From Lachancea dasiensis (Eukaryota > Ascomycota > Saccharomycetes > Saccharomycetales > Saccharomycetaceae), in assembly GCA_900074725.1 (NCBI GenBank), contig LT598461.1:1116001-1180000 (forward strand): a stretch of DNA of 64,000 nucleotides, in the 5' to 3' direction. A program made the position numbers and the translations under genes. The notes beneath the pieces are model-generated. The model was not told the origin of the DNA and did no database searches. It saw only the letters and a list, made by a program, of their open reading frames with translations. Below, in pieces: positions 53,385-63,434 of this stretch (its first letter is position 1; every line of letters starts with the position of its first letter).

Positions 53385-56210
53385 ATGACGATGAGCGAGG
53401 CTTACAAAAAGCGCAAACTTGTTCCAGACGGTGTCAGTGCCAGTAAAAGTTCTCGATCAAAGGTGCTGTCACCTTTTAGAATCGTTGGTAACGTTTCAAA
53501 CGGAGTTCCCTTCGCAGTGGGTTCACTGGGAAACACTTTCTATATTGTGACCAGCGTTGGCAGAAGCTTCCAAATTTATGACGCCAATAATCTGCACCTT
53601 TTGTTTGTGAGCGACCAGGAAACCGGCTCTTCTATCACCTGTTTGGCAGCGCACTTCCAGTACGTCTTTGCTGGATTTGGCAACAAAGTGGGGGTTTTCA
53701 GAAGGGGCCGCATGGAAAGTGTACTGGATCTCCCGGTCGAAGACGCTGTGGTTGCTAACATATGTGTTTTTGGAGAGTTTTTGTGCGCGTCGTGCAGCGA
53801 CAACTCCATCTATGTCTTCAAGCAAGCTGCTGGCGAGAAATATGCGACGGCCTTTTACTGCAAACTTTCAGTTTCAAAGCTTCAGGGCTCAGAAATTATC
53901 TCGGTGGTACACTTGCCCACATACCTGAACAAAATTGTGGTGGTCACGAAGTCAAATGTACTACTCTTCAATGTCAAATCTGGGAAGCTTCTTTTCACCT
54001 CAGATGAGTTTTCTGATGCAATCACTGCTGCCGAATGTGCACCGGCCCTCGATATTCTCGGACTGGGCTTTGCCTCAGGCGAGATCGTCTTGTATAACAT
54101 CAAAAAGGGCCGCAAAGTGCGCACGATCAAGACACCAGTTAAGGTTTCGTCGCTTTCTTTCAGAACTGACGGCTCTGCTCACTTGGCTGTTGGGTCGTTT
54201 AATGGCGATGTGATCTTTTACGACTTGGACCGCCGCGCCCGCATCCATGTCCTCAGGAACGTCCATCGGGAGGCCTTTGGAGGTGTTGCAAAAATCAGCT
54301 TCCTCAACGGTCAGCCTATCGTAGTCACCTCAGGTGATGATAACCAATTGAAAGAGTACGTCTTTGATCCCTCTTTATCTCAAGATAGTGCCGAAGTCGT
54401 CGTGCAACCTCCCAGGTTTTTGAGATCCAGAGGCGGTCACTCCCAGCCACCAACTTCAATCCTTTTTGCCGATGATCAATCACACTTTTTGTTGTCTGCT
54501 TCCAGTGATAAATCCCTGTGGGGCTTTTCCCTTAGAAAAGATGCCCAATCCCAGGAGTTGTCACAACGGTTACATAAGAAAAAAGATGGAGGCAGAATTG
54601 CTGGTAACAATCTCAAGGAAAAGTTTCCAGAGATCGTATGCATGGCAATCGAGAGCGCTCGGCAAAGGGAATGGGAGAATATTTTGACCGCGCATAAAGA
54701 TGAAAACTTTGCAAGAACCTGGAGTTTGGCAACGAAAAGAGTGGGCAGGTGGACCTTAGAGACCATTGACGGTGGTTTAGCTAAGAGCGTTGCTATATCA
54801 CCTTGTGGTAATTTTGGTTTCGTTGGTTCTTCCATAGGCGGAATTGGAGTTTACAACCTTCAAAGTGGACTACCTCGAAAGAAATATAGGCTGCATAAGA
54901 AAACAGTTACCGGTATTGCTGTTGATGGTATGAACAGAAAGATGGTTTCATGTGGGCTCGATGGGATCGTGGGATTTTACGATTTTAGCCAATCCTCGTT
55001 TCTGGGCAAATTACAACTTGATGCCCCCATCACATCCATGGTTTATCATAGATCCTCCGATCTCTTTGCACTTGCTTTGGATGATTTTTCGATTGTTATC
55101 GTAGATGCAGTCACTCAGAAAGTTGTTAGACAGTTGTGGGGCCATACCAATAGGATTACATCTTTTGACTTTTCCCCTGACGGCCGGTGGGTTGTTTCGG
55201 CCTCTTTAGATGCAGTCATCAGAACGTGGGATTTACCAACTGGCTCCTGTATTGACGGTGTGAGGTTGGATAGCGTTGCAACTAATATCAAGTTTTCACC
55301 TAATGGTGATTACGTCGCCACGTCTCATGTAACCGGAAATGGTATCCTGGTATGGACTAACCGCGCACAGTTCAAGCCACTTCCATCTCGTCAAGTAGAC
55401 GAAAGCGATTTTGCTCAGGTTTCTGTGTTGACATCATTTGGAAATGCGGCTTCATCCATGCTCGAGGGTGCCTTTGAGACTAAAGATTCGACTGACTATA
55501 GCGATGAAGAATTTGGGCATTATGAGTCAGTAGATCAAGTTAATTCTGAACTAGTGACACTTTCCTTAGGACCGAGAAGTAAACTAAAAACTCTCTTGAA
55601 CCTTGATGTGATAAGACAACGATCCAAGCCCACTGAAGCCCCAAAGAAGCCTGAAAAAGCACCCTTTTTCTTGCAGCTTTCAGGTCAAAATGTTGGTGAC
55701 GACGCTATAGTCAGAGAGGGCGCAGATACCTCAAACACAGGAAATATTAAAGCGCAGCAAGAACTGGAAAAAAGATCCTTGGAAGCCGAAGAACAACTTC
55801 GTAAACACAAGCCAAGTGCTGCCACCTTTGAATCTAGATTTACTAGACTATTACGCGAAGGTAACTTGAGTTCAGATTACTCGGCCTTTTTGGACCAGCT
55901 TGTGGGCCTTTCTCCAGCTTCAGTCGACATGGAAATTAGGTCTCTTAATGGATTTGAGCCATTTGACGAGCTGGTGTGGTTTTTGGAAGCGTTGGTCGAG
56001 GGATTTCTCTCAAACAAAAACTTTGAGTTGTATGAAGCTTATATGAGCCTGTTGTTCAAAGCCCACGGCGACGTAATTCATGCCAACGCCGATCATAAGG
56101 CGTTAGGCGCAGCACTCAAAGCTTGGGGGGATGCTCATAATCACGATAAAAGATTGGATGAAATTGTTAAATTTTGTTCAAGCGTAGCCAATTTTGTATC
56201 ATCAACTTGA
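53385..56210 (+). CDS. UTP21: Small-subunit processome protein Utp21
   Basis: 941 residues (S. cerevisiae 939), a nucleolar UTP-B component needed for 18S rRNA maturation. It has tandem WD40 beta-propellers across about 30-690; clear repeats include ITSFDFSPDGRWVVSASLDAVIRTWD and GIAVDGMNRKMVSCGLDGIVGFYDF. The conserved Utp21 C-terminal domain (about 700-935) has FLQLSGQNVGDD, ATFESRFTRLLREG and the end IVKFCSSVANFV. The N-terminus is basic (KKRKL). It starts at the first of two close ATGs. A PAC-like motif upstream fits ribosome-biogenesis control. It converges with VAM6. Confidence 0.96.
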   Translation: MTMSEAYKKRKLVPDGVSASKSSRSKVLSPFRIVGNVSNGVPFAVGSLGNTFYIVTSVGRSFQIYDANNLHLLFVSDQETGSSITCLAAHFQYVFAGFGNKVGVFRRGRMESVLDLPVEDAVVANICVFGEFLCASCSDNSIYVFKQAAGEKYATAFYCKLSVSKLQGSEIISVVHLPTYLNKIVVVTKSNVLLFNVKSGKLLFTSDEFSDAITAAECAPALDILGLGFASGEIVLYNIKKGRKVRTIKTPVKVSSLSFRTDGSAHLAVGSFNGDVIFYDLDRRARIHVLRNVHREAFGGVAKISFLNGQPIVVTSGDDNQLKEYVFDPSLSQDSAEVVVQPPRFLRSRGGHSQPPTSILFADDQSHFLLSASSDKSLWGFSLRKDAQSQELSQRLHKKKDGGRIAGNNLKEKFPEIVCMAIESARQREWENILTAHKDENFARTWSLATKRVGRWTLETIDGGLAKSVAISPCGNFGFVGSSIGGIGVYNLQSGLPRKKYRLHKKTVTGIAVDGMNRKMVSCGLDGIVGFYDFSQSSFLGKLQLDAPITSMVYHRSSDLFALALDDFSIVIVDAVTQKVVRQLWGHTNRITSFDFSPDGRWVVSASLDAVIRTWDLPTGSCIDGVRLDSVATNIKFSPNGDYVATSHVTGNGILVWTNRAQFKPLPSRQVDESDFAQVSVLTSFGNAASSMLEGAFETKDSTDYSDEEFGHYESVDQVNSELVTLSLGPRSKLKTLLNLDVIRQRSKPTEAPKKPEKAPFFLQLSGQNVGDDAIVREGADTSNTGNIKAQQELEKRSLEAEEQLRKHKPSAATFESRFTRLLREGNLSSDYSAFLDQLVGLSPASVDMEIRSLNGFEPFDELVWFLEALVEGFLSNKNFELYEAYMSLLFKAHGDVIHANADHKALGAALKAWGDAHNHDKRLDEIVKFCSSVANFVSST

Positions 56211-56282
56211 ATAATGTTTCCCTCAAGCGCTATGCATGTTATTTAAATAGATCTGTAAACCTGAATTCTTTTTTATCTAACT

Positions 56283-59200
56283 TCATTGATCAGTTCTAGA
56301 CAATTTCTCTTCGATAACTTGCCTGCAGCTATAGTGAGTTAGAACCTTTCCATCGGGTGTAGAATACCATAAAATCATTTCTCCTCGGCTGCTGTTGAGG
56401 ACCTTGTGACACACAAAGCATTTTTGTTCATCCGCGATAACACAGTAATTGCCTAACTCTTGGTTTAGTAGAAATGTTTTATTGACTAGCTCTACCTGTA
56501 GAAGATTTTTCTTCATTCTTACCTGATTTTTCCTAAGCGATGAGCCCTCGATCCCTTTTCCCAGTATCTGTTGAAGATCCTTCAAAGGTATGGTTGGCGG
56601 TAATTTCTTCAAAGCTTCCGCACTTTCCAACCTGGAACCAAACTCTTCAAGAAAACGAAGAATTACTCTCGTGTCTCTGTTCTTCTCAGACTTTTTTATG
56701 ATCATTTCAAACCAAGTATTGAAGAGCATCAGGCCTGTCTTTGAACTATCTTGGTAAACTTGAGTACAGTACAGTGCGCAATAGTTATAGCTTGCAAGTT
56801 CTTCGAATAAAATGTGGAGAGACTCTTCGTGCTCATTCAAGATCTTCAAAGGATAGGTTTTAAGCCGCTTCAGAGTGAGAGAAGTATCGAGGCTTATTCC
56901 ATTAAGTTCAGAGGCGCTATCCAGAAGCCTCGCCAAGCTGCGAGGCTCATAACAAGTTGTTGATTTGACTATGGCCTCTAACTTCCGAACTGTTTGGTTG
57001 TTTTGAATATCCTCAAGATATCGCCCAATTAATTTCATATAAACAAGTTTATTGGTGGTACCCAAGTCGTCGATGACAAATTCCAAGTATTTTATCGATA
57101 GTTCATGATCAAATTGGTCGATGTAATTGTAAACTTCAACGAAATCAAGTGCGGCACAATTTAAATTGTGATTAATGAAAATGCTATTGAGAATGATGAT
57201 TGTGTCCTCGGGAAATCTCTCGACTAGCCAGTTGGTGTACTTGAACAAAATATCCGATGCGGAGTGTGGAAGTTTCTTCAGGTAATCAACCACGAGTTTC
57301 TTTATGCTATTTGAGACGTCCTTAGTGTCAACTGACGTGATATTTCCCTCTAATTCAGTAAGAACCCTCAATGCAGATTCGTGCTTGTTTTTCATGTAAT
57401 AATAATCCACTAACTCCTGAATTTTCATTCGGCTTCCCAGCTCTTCCACGACTGTTTCAAAATCACAATAATTTGGTACTCTTGTAAAAGGACCTACCAT
57501 TGCAGGGTTATACTCAAGGTAAATTTTGAATATAGAGGTGTCGACCAAATCAAGGAGATAATGTATGTTGTGCTCTTGGTGTTGGTTGAGAAGAAAGAAT
57601 TGGATATCGAATGAAATGCCTAGGCTCTCGTAGTTCCACTGCACAGTCCCGTATTTGGCTAGGTTATAAAGAATGCGTCTCGTGTCTGTAAGATACGGTA
57701 GACACCATTTATTCATAATAGTAGCAGGAATGTTATTCGTGTTACGGTCGGTATGCATCTTCATGGTGGTTTCAAAGCTCCCATCTAATGTTTTCGTCAA
57801 GAAACTGGGAAGACAATGACCAATGACAAGCTCAGGTGGAGCCATGAATTTGATGAAATTTTCGAAAACACTCTTCACAATAAATTCTTGCAGTTTGAGT
57901 GCTCTATCCGAGACTTTGTGCATTTGTCGAGCGTCATTAATGTATCGTTGACAGCTTTCGAAGCTGTCGAGGCACCATAATACGACAAGGTCTCGGAGTT
58001 TTAGTGCACAGATTTCGAGATTTTGCTCAGGGTTAGCACATCTGTAGCTTTCGCACAAGTTCCATTGGGTGTTATTTGAGAGTATCGACTCATAAAACAC
58101 GATCAACTGTAGGTACTGAACGGTGTCACGTTCCCCCAAGTGCGGAATATCCCCTCCATCAATTAGTTCATCTAGCTCATCATCGATGACAAGGTTATAA
58201 AACTGAAGCTTGTCGGTATTAGTCCAGATAACTAAAGAAGAACCTTGGCCCTTTATTACCTCCTTGATACCATCCGGGACCTTTAACTCCAAGTAATTAA
58301 AATTGTATTGGTAGTCCACAATCCGCAAGCCTTCTTTATTGTTGAGAAGCAGTAAGCGCGCAGACAGGTGCTGCATTTGGTCAAAGTCACCATTTGCATC
58401 AAAAAAGTGTCGATGGGGGCGAACCGAGACTTGGGGGGCTTCATGGCCGGATACTGCAATTGAGCGTAATGTTTGAGATGAACCATCGAGTATTACCGGA
58501 AAAGTACTATCTGTAGGTTGAAAAATGAGCTTTTCTTTGCGCAAAGCTCCGCGATTATTGCTTCCTTGAAAAAAGTGGCCCAGGCTTAGTTTTCGTGACA
58601 AGGCCGATTCGCTGGAAATTGAGGCTGTCTCAAGATCCCCTGTAAATTCCGCCTGATGGTTGCCCAGTTCCATCAGTGCTTCCCTGATATTGCGGGGCCA
58701 TTTTGGAGCTGTCGTTCTTGACAGTCTAACTAACACCAGGTCTTTCAAACACCAAAAATAACTGTTCACGTTAGTGGCAATTAGAACCCCATTTTTATTC
58801 ATATGAAGGGATATTATGCGCTCGTCTCGGCTGCTGAGATCCATCTCGGACACGTTCTTGAACGATCTATCATTCCACAGGAAAAGTTTTAGCTTTGAAG
58901 TCTTGCTCGGTTGAATTAAAAGCGCGGTTGTGGCCCCGTGTTTTTCTGAAGGTTCTTCGAAGACCCAAGCTTGTTTTATACCCCTCTTTTCCACTATTTT
59001 ATCGAATTGGTTCAGATTCGAGCTATTCAGCAAAACTATGCTCTTCCCACAAATAGCAAACACCGTTGCCAATTGATGCGCATATAACATGTCTTGAATA
59101 ATTGCGTCACCTCCATTATTCTTCATTAGGTGGTGGTAAGTCTGTGTTAGCCTGAGCGAGAGTCCTTCAAATGCATATACCAGGACATGTCCGTCTTTGT

Positions 59201-59291
59201 TAGAGACAAGAAGCTTGGAAGCTTCCGCTACCGCTAGTACTGATGTTATGTCATTACTTTGAGTAGTTGAAAGTAATCTAGCACTCAGCAT
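56283..59291 (-). CDS. VAM6: HOPS tethering complex subunit Vam6/Vps39
   Basis: 1002 residues (S. cerevisiae Vam6 about 1049). It is a HOPS subunit that binds Ypt7 and tethers membranes for vacuole fusion. The N-terminal citron-homology/beta-propeller region begins ITSVLAVAEASKLLVSNKDGHVLVY, comparable to the human VPS39 start. The middle is an alpha-solenoid clathrin-repeat region. The end CFVCHKVLNSSRGEMILWYS then THYSCRQVI is the VPS39 zinc-binding domain. The first ATG of the frame is 59291. Upstream the frame stays open about 120 bp, but only from TTG, so it is not used. VAM6 (YDL077C) beside UTP21 and BLS1 shows the interleaved ancestral order. Confidence 0.92.
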   Translation of the reverse strand: MLSARLLSTTQSNDITSVLAVAEASKLLVSNKDGHVLVYAFEGLSLRLTQTYHHLMKNNGGDAIIQDMLYAHQLATVFAICGKSIVLLNSSNLNQFDKIVEKRGIKQAWVFEEPSEKHGATTALLIQPSKTSKLKLFLWNDRSFKNVSEMDLSSRDERIISLHMNKNGVLIATNVNSYFWCLKDLVLVRLSRTTAPKWPRNIREALMELGNHQAEFTGDLETASISSESALSRKLSLGHFFQGSNNRGALRKEKLIFQPTDSTFPVILDGSSQTLRSIAVSGHEAPQVSVRPHRHFFDANGDFDQMQHLSARLLLLNNKEGLRIVDYQYNFNYLELKVPDGIKEVIKGQGSSLVIWTNTDKLQFYNLVIDDELDELIDGGDIPHLGERDTVQYLQLIVFYESILSNNTQWNLCESYRCANPEQNLEICALKLRDLVVLWCLDSFESCQRYINDARQMHKVSDRALKLQEFIVKSVFENFIKFMAPPELVIGHCLPSFLTKTLDGSFETTMKMHTDRNTNNIPATIMNKWCLPYLTDTRRILYNLAKYGTVQWNYESLGISFDIQFFLLNQHQEHNIHYLLDLVDTSIFKIYLEYNPAMVGPFTRVPNYCDFETVVEELGSRMKIQELVDYYYMKNKHESALRVLTELEGNITSVDTKDVSNSIKKLVVDYLKKLPHSASDILFKYTNWLVERFPEDTIIILNSIFINHNLNCAALDFVEVYNYIDQFDHELSIKYLEFVIDDLGTTNKLVYMKLIGRYLEDIQNNQTVRKLEAIVKSTTCYEPRSLARLLDSASELNGISLDTSLTLKRLKTYPLKILNEHEESLHILFEELASYNYCALYCTQVYQDSSKTGLMLFNTWFEMIIKKSEKNRDTRVILRFLEEFGSRLESAEALKKLPPTIPLKDLQQILGKGIEGSSLRKNQVRMKKNLLQVELVNKTFLLNQELGNYCVIADEQKCFVCHKVLNSSRGEMILWYSTPDGKVLTHYSCRQVIEEKLSRTDQ

Positions 59292-59649
59292 CGGCGAACA
59301 GACTAACCTGAGCCGTCGGTGGTATCGTATGTGTGAAGTAAATATTCCATCAAGGCCGTTTCCAAACAAAACTTCCCGTGATTCATGACAGGTGCTCGCT
59401 GCAGACTTCAATGGTATCTACAATATATGATACAGGTTTATGTGACCAGACGACCTCAAAATCTGCAAGCTTTCTTCCGAATACTCGCCATTCGAGGGTT
59501 ACGATATCTTTAGAAGTCGTTTTCGGCCCAGTTTTCTGTGCCTTAACTTCGTACATATCTCCTCTACAATCGTGCAAAAGTGTCGATGCCTGAGTAGCTC
59601 TCAGATCACAGTATTAGCATTCTGACAAGCAGAATAAGAGCCCTTAAAG
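59292..59649. other. VAM6/BLS1 divergent promoter
   Basis: 358 bp between starts. A 57-codon frame on the minus strand (ATG at 59556) overlaps the VAM6 open frame; I consider it chance. Nothing else recognised. Confidence 0.4.
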
Positions 59650-59988
59650 ATGTCTAAGGCTTCACTGGAGGCACAATTGGAAACCGAAATAGCTAAGATT
59701 ATAAAAGCGCATTCAGATACTGCAGTTTCAGAAGCCCAAAAGGAAATTGAGTCTAACTACGCATACATTAATGACAAGCAATTAAAAAAGCTGATCGGCT
59801 TACATGATGATGTGTTACAGCATAAATGCGGTGTCCCCTTGCAGAAGTTATACGACAAATATAGTCAGTTCAATTTGCAACACGGAAATCTTCAGAATTG
59901 GGCTGAACTGATAGATCGTGATCTGCGAGTTCTTGAGGCAACAATAGAAAGGGTATGGGATAATCGTCGAGAGGATGGGTTTGACTGA
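59650..59988 (+). CDS. BLS1: BLOC-1 complex subunit Bls1
   Basis: 112 residues (S. cerevisiae Bls1 122), a small helical coiled-coil protein of the endosomal BLOC-1 complex that recruits the Rab5 GAP Msb3. Heptad-like helices run through residues 3-40 and 70-105 ([37 protein letters not shown]). There are no catalytic motifs. It is assigned from size, coiled-coil character and position beside UTP21 and the YLR407W homologue (YLR408C order). It converges with the latter, with 221 bp between stops. Confidence 0.85.
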   Translation: MSKASLEAQLETEIAKIIKAHSDTAVSEAQKEIESNYAYINDKQLKKLIGLHDDVLQHKCGVPLQKLYDKYSQFNLQHGNLQNWAELIDRDLRVLEATIERVWDNRREDGFD

Positions 59989-60209
59989 GCGGCGAGCGCA
60001 ATCAAATTTTAGGAATTTGGGTCGTGCTGAAATCCCCGTGTGTTCAATTTATTGTACATAATTTAGAAAGGGTTCATAAAGCGAATTATTATGTGAAGTA
60101 CAGCTGTCATTTTCCAAAACGTCCAGAATCAAAGAAGAAGCTGCAGGCTTTTAGTCCGTCGTTTTAGCTGCTACTGGTCGTTACGTTGTTGCTCCAAGTT
60201 CAAAGATTT

Positions 60210-60893
60210 TCAGGCCAGCCCGCTAGCAGCTCTTTCCCATTTATTCGTTTCTACCCACCCGGCATTGATAACCTTTATGGCGTCTTGCAGGTTCAAAGCC
60301 CGTTTTAAAGGAAGTCCTTCCACCACAAGCTTCCTGTAAACACGTACATAGTGTCGGGGAGAAAGTTCGCTAAAGCACTCTCTAGCGTCCCTGGCAACAC
60401 GATCGTGGTCGCCCTGCACAGGTTTGCACCAGAGGTCGCGCCGGCGACGCCATATTTGATCCGCCTGCACAAACGGTTCTCCCACCCTGGATCGCAGCTT
60501 GGCACATTCATGCACGGCATCGTATTTTGAAAAGCTCGCCACTTCACGGGAGCTGGGCCCACTGCTGCTGTCGGCACTAGAGTTACAATCTTCGTCCTCT
60601 TCTTCGTCATCAGTTAGCCGCATTTCCCGCGTCAGTGGTACAGAGGTACTACTATTCCGCTCCTCGCTTATGCGACTAAAACCTCGAACACCGCTGTCTT
60701 TCGCATCGCTGTCAAAAAGGCCTTCCAAATGACCCTCGTCTTCTTCAGAGTCACTTTCTAGGGCCTCCTTGGATATGCGATGGAGCCCAGTGCGACACTT
60801 ATGCAGGAACTGACGGATGGAACTTTTTACAGATGTGGTAGCGGATGTGCTAGTAGATGCATTAGGACTGGACTTGCGTTGGTCCGATATCAT
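60210..60893 (-). CDS. YLR407W-like protein of unknown function
   Basis: 227 residues from the first ATG of the frame (S. cerevisiae YLR407W about 228). The N-terminal half is serine-rich and acidic (ALESDSEEDEG, DDEEEDED). The C-terminal 100 residues look folded and conserved: AVHECAKLRSRVGEPFVQAD, WRRRRDLWCKP, LSPRHYVRVYRKLVVEG and LNLQDAIKVINAGW. Function is unknown; in S. cerevisiae deletion affects bud shape. A possible extra 5' exon (60917-61075, ending precisely at a GTAAGT donor) would replace the N-terminus, but no good branch point is present, so the single-exon model is kept. Position BLS1-YLR407W-RPL31 fits synteny. Confidence 0.75.
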   Translation of the reverse strand: MISDQRKSSPNASTSTSATTSVKSSIRQFLHKCRTGLHRISKEALESDSEEDEGHLEGLFDSDAKDSGVRGFSRISEERNSSTSVPLTREMRLTDDEEEDEDCNSSADSSSGPSSREVASFSKYDAVHECAKLRSRVGEPFVQADQIWRRRRDLWCKPVQGDHDRVARDARECFSELSPRHYVRVYRKLVVEGLPLKRALNLQDAIKVINAGWVETNKWERAASGLA

Positions 60894-61084
60894 TTGTCTT
60901 TTGCACCAACACTTACCTGAACAAATGTCCAGTGAGAGTTCGTAACACAGCCTATTTGTAACCAACAGACAGCATTCGTCTTGCAATTGAAGCGGAAAAG
61001 ATTAGCCTCTTCCGATGGGTCTAGAAGTGTAAACTCAAAAATTTCGTTTATCGTGATGTTTTGAAACAGGTCCATATCAGGTGA

Positions 61085-61984
61085 TTACCACTCAACGGTC
61101 TTCACCTGGTCCTGGGCGTCGACATCGCGCAGTGAGTGGTCTCTGGGTATGATCTCGACGGCATATATACCATAGCTCAAGCCGTCGTGAAGGGCGTCCC
61201 AGGAACGGGACCGAATGCCGTTCTGGTACGTAGAGCAATAGGCCTGGAGCGGCGGCAGGAGCAACAAGTCCACTTTCAGGTCATACGCAGCTGCACCAGG
61301 CGGAAAGCTGCCCACGACGTTGTCCGTGTTGCGTAGGTTGGCCGGCGTTCGCATGGGTTTTTGAGCAGGCGCCGGGGTGGTTTTTGTGGGGCCCAGCACA
61401 CCGCAGTGAATCAATGCAAGTAGAGGGTCTGAGTCGTCCGTGTAGATGTGTGAGCCCCAAAGCTCATTGTTGGCGACGCGCGTGTTGGCCGAAGGGTCCT
61501 GCAAGGCGGCAGTGATGTTTTCGTAGCGCAGATCGACAGCCACAAGCGAATTGACGGCGGAAAGCCCAAAGGCAGGCAAAAACGGCCGGGGCAAGGCGAG
61601 CCCGGCCTCTAAAGCGCGCACTTCTCCGTCCAAACTTTGCCGCGGTTCCAGCCGAGCGGTCTTCCAGGGATCGTATGCCAGAGTCCCCAGTTGTGGGTGG
61701 CCACGCCCAAATTTTTGATCCACCACAGCCAGCACGGGTCTGGAGTCGATCTCTGTGCGTGGCAGAGTCGCGCCCGGCTTGAACTGGTCGTTTGCTGCGT
61801 CACTGCTGTTCTTCGCGTTGGTGGTCTTGCTTCTCTGCCCGTCTGATCTAGTTGCAGATGGCGTCTGGTTTTCGGCCCCCCTGCTGGTACCATTCTTGGA
61901 CGAATTCAAAAGTGTCTGTTGTAGGTTGTAGATCTGGAATTGGGTTTGACGATACGCCTCATTGGGATCGTGAGCGGTGCTCAT
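61085..61984 (-). CDS. RXT3: Rpd3L histone deacetylase complex subunit Rxt3
   Basis: 299 residues (S. cerevisiae Rxt3 294), a subunit of the large Rpd3 histone deacetylase complex. The start MSTAHDPNEAYRQTQFQIY resembles the known N-terminus and is preferred; the frame is open further upstream. The Rxt3 domain is evident: PPFLPA-like RPFLPAFGLSAVNSL, VANNELWGSHIYTDDSDPLLALIHCG, RRTP-like MRTPANLRNTDNVVG and IHDGLSYGIY-like ALHDGLSYGIYAVEI. RXT3 next to RPL31 equals YDL076C-YDL075W, while the YLR407W neighbour belongs to the sister block. Codons here are GC-richer than in adjacent genes. Confidence 0.92.
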   Translation of the reverse strand: MSTAHDPNEAYRQTQFQIYNLQQTLLNSSKNGTSRGAENQTPSATRSDGQRSKTTNAKNSSDAANDQFKPGATLPRTEIDSRPVLAVVDQKFGRGHPQLGTLAYDPWKTARLEPRQSLDGEVRALEAGLALPRPFLPAFGLSAVNSLVAVDLRYENITAALQDPSANTRVANNELWGSHIYTDDSDPLLALIHCGVLGPTKTTPAPAQKPMRTPANLRNTDNVVGSFPPGAAAYDLKVDLLLLPPLQAYCSTYQNGIRSRSWDALHDGLSYGIYAVEIIPRDHSLRDVDAQDQVKTVEW

Positions 61985-62339
61985 AACACAAACAGACCCA
62001 CGGTGCACCCTCGGTGGTGTAAACAACGCCGCCCACGATGTGTGCTCTACCGCGACCTTATATATATAATGCTTTAAAGTTAGATATTGAGATCTGCGCT
62101 TCTCACAACGTATGTGGTGATTCAATGTGATCGAGTCCCTGATGCTGTGACTGGCCAAGTTCTCGATCTTGCAGAGCCTATTGGATATTATACTTCAGCG
62201 GCGATGCGCTCTTCCATGTCTCGAGTGTTCTTCTCCGGGTCTTTTCCCCTGGTGATCTTTGTTTGTCCTATAGCTCTCTGATCACAAACCCAGGACTCCG
62301 GTCACGAGACCAGGGACATTGACTTTTGTTGTGACTGCT

Positions 62340-62352
62340 ACATCCGTACATC
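62340..62352 (+). promoter_or_regulatory. Rap1 site (RPG/HOMOL1 type) of RPL31
   Basis: ACATCCGTACATC matches the ribosomal-protein Rap1 consensus and is followed by a T-rich tract (62354-62395), the classic RP-promoter layout. It lies about 400 bp before RPL31. Confidence 0.75.
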
Positions 62353-62483
62353 TGTTTTTAATTTTTTACACTTTTAAATTTTTTAGTGAGTGGGTGAAAA
62401 TTATGAAGTTGAAATTAATCTGAATTTACCGAGAGACACGCACGCAACTACCAGAGGACGGGGAGGTGGGCTGAGTGTCAGTC

Positions 62484-62580
62484 CGCCTAGCAGGCGTCAG
62501 CTCTGCCTAGGGCAGTGTAGCTCTCGGCCCGGGATCCAGCGGTTCCTGTGTAGCTCGCTGCCTGGCTCGTGGTAGCTACC
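62484..62580. repeat. GC-rich cluster of short palindromes in RPL31 promoter
   Basis: CGCCT-agc-AGGCG (62484-62496), CTGCC-tag-GGCAG (62503-62515) and the perfect palindrome GGTAGCTACC (62571-62580) occur within 100 bp in a locally GC-rich stretch between the T-rich tract and the start. Confidence 0.5.
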
Positions 62581-62749
62581 AGCCTAGCTCCTCGCCAACT
62601 CCCTCGAACACACCACTGGTACCTTGGCACGGAATGTGCAGGTGGTTCTCTGCCCAGTGGACCCAGTTGAATTTTGACAAAATTCATCAATCGCTTCGCA
62701 GGAGCACATAGTAGTATTCACAAGCAGAAGCATCTCCAGTAAACGAAAA

Positions 62750-63434
62750 ATGGCCGGTTTGAAAGACGTTGTTACTCGTGAATACACCATCAACATGCAC
62801 AAGAGGGTATGTGCTCAATAAGTGCGCCAGGCGCGCAATTCCCGGTACACTAAGTGGACTTATGTGGGTTTTTGGGAGGACAGATTTTGGACAGTGTGCT
62901 CTAATGAGGACCGCTGCAAGCTCGCGAGGGGTGGCGGCGTATGCTGTTTGAACAGCTGAGAAAGTGCCAGTGGCAGTTCAGCGACTGCGGACGAGAAATG
63001 GCGGAAATGCGAATCACCGCGAGGGTAATTGTTGTAGAGGCTCTTTTAGCAGTGGCTTCTGCGGTGGCCAATATCTGTTCTTTCCGTGAAACCCACAACC
63101 ACTCAGCCGTGGTTTGTTCCCAAATACTAACTTTTCCTAATTACAGTTGCATGGTGTTTCCTTCAAGAAGAGAGCTCCAAGAGCCGTGAAGGAAATCAAG
63201 AAGTTCGCCAAGTTGCACATGGGTACCGAGGAGGTTCGTTTGGACCCAAGATTGAACCAAGAGATCTGGAAGAGAGGTGTCCAAGGTGTCCAATACAGAC
63301 TAAGATTGAGAATCTCCAGAAAGAGAAACGAAGAGGAAAACGCCAAGTTCCCATTGTTCTCTTACGTCGAGCCAGTTGCCGTCGCCTCCGCCAAGGGTTT
63401 GCACACCGTTGTTGTTGAAGAAGATGAAGCTTAA
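62750..63434 (+). CDS. RPL31: Ribosomal protein L31 (eL31), one intron
   Basis: 114 residues after splicing, CDS join(62750..62806, 63147..63434); S. cerevisiae Rpl31 has 113. It is a 60S protein at the polypeptide exit tunnel rim. Exon 1 encodes MAGLKDVVTREYTINMHKR and exon 2 begins LHGVSFKKRAPRAVKEIKKF, almost identical to Rpl31A/B. The end HTVVVEEDEA is acidic as usual. This is a single gene corresponding to the YDL075W/YLR406C pair. Codons are strongly optimised. An upstream Rap1 site fits co-regulation with other ribosomal protein genes. Confidence 0.98.
62807..63146 (+). other. Spliceosomal intron in RPL31
   Basis: 340 nt: GTATGT donor at 62807, TACTAAC branch point at 63125-63131, TTACAG acceptor ending 63146, phase 0 after codon 19. 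RPL31 genes of S. cerevisiae carry an intron at the corresponding place. Confidence 0.97.

Noticed and set aside
59292-59411. 40-residue N-terminal extension of VAM6
   Set aside because: Begins only at TTG after an in-frame stop; the first ATG (59291) gives a start comparable to VPS39.
60894-60986. Upstream extension of the YLR407W-like frame
   Set aside because: Begins at TTG, not ATG; the ATG at 60893 gives the expected length.
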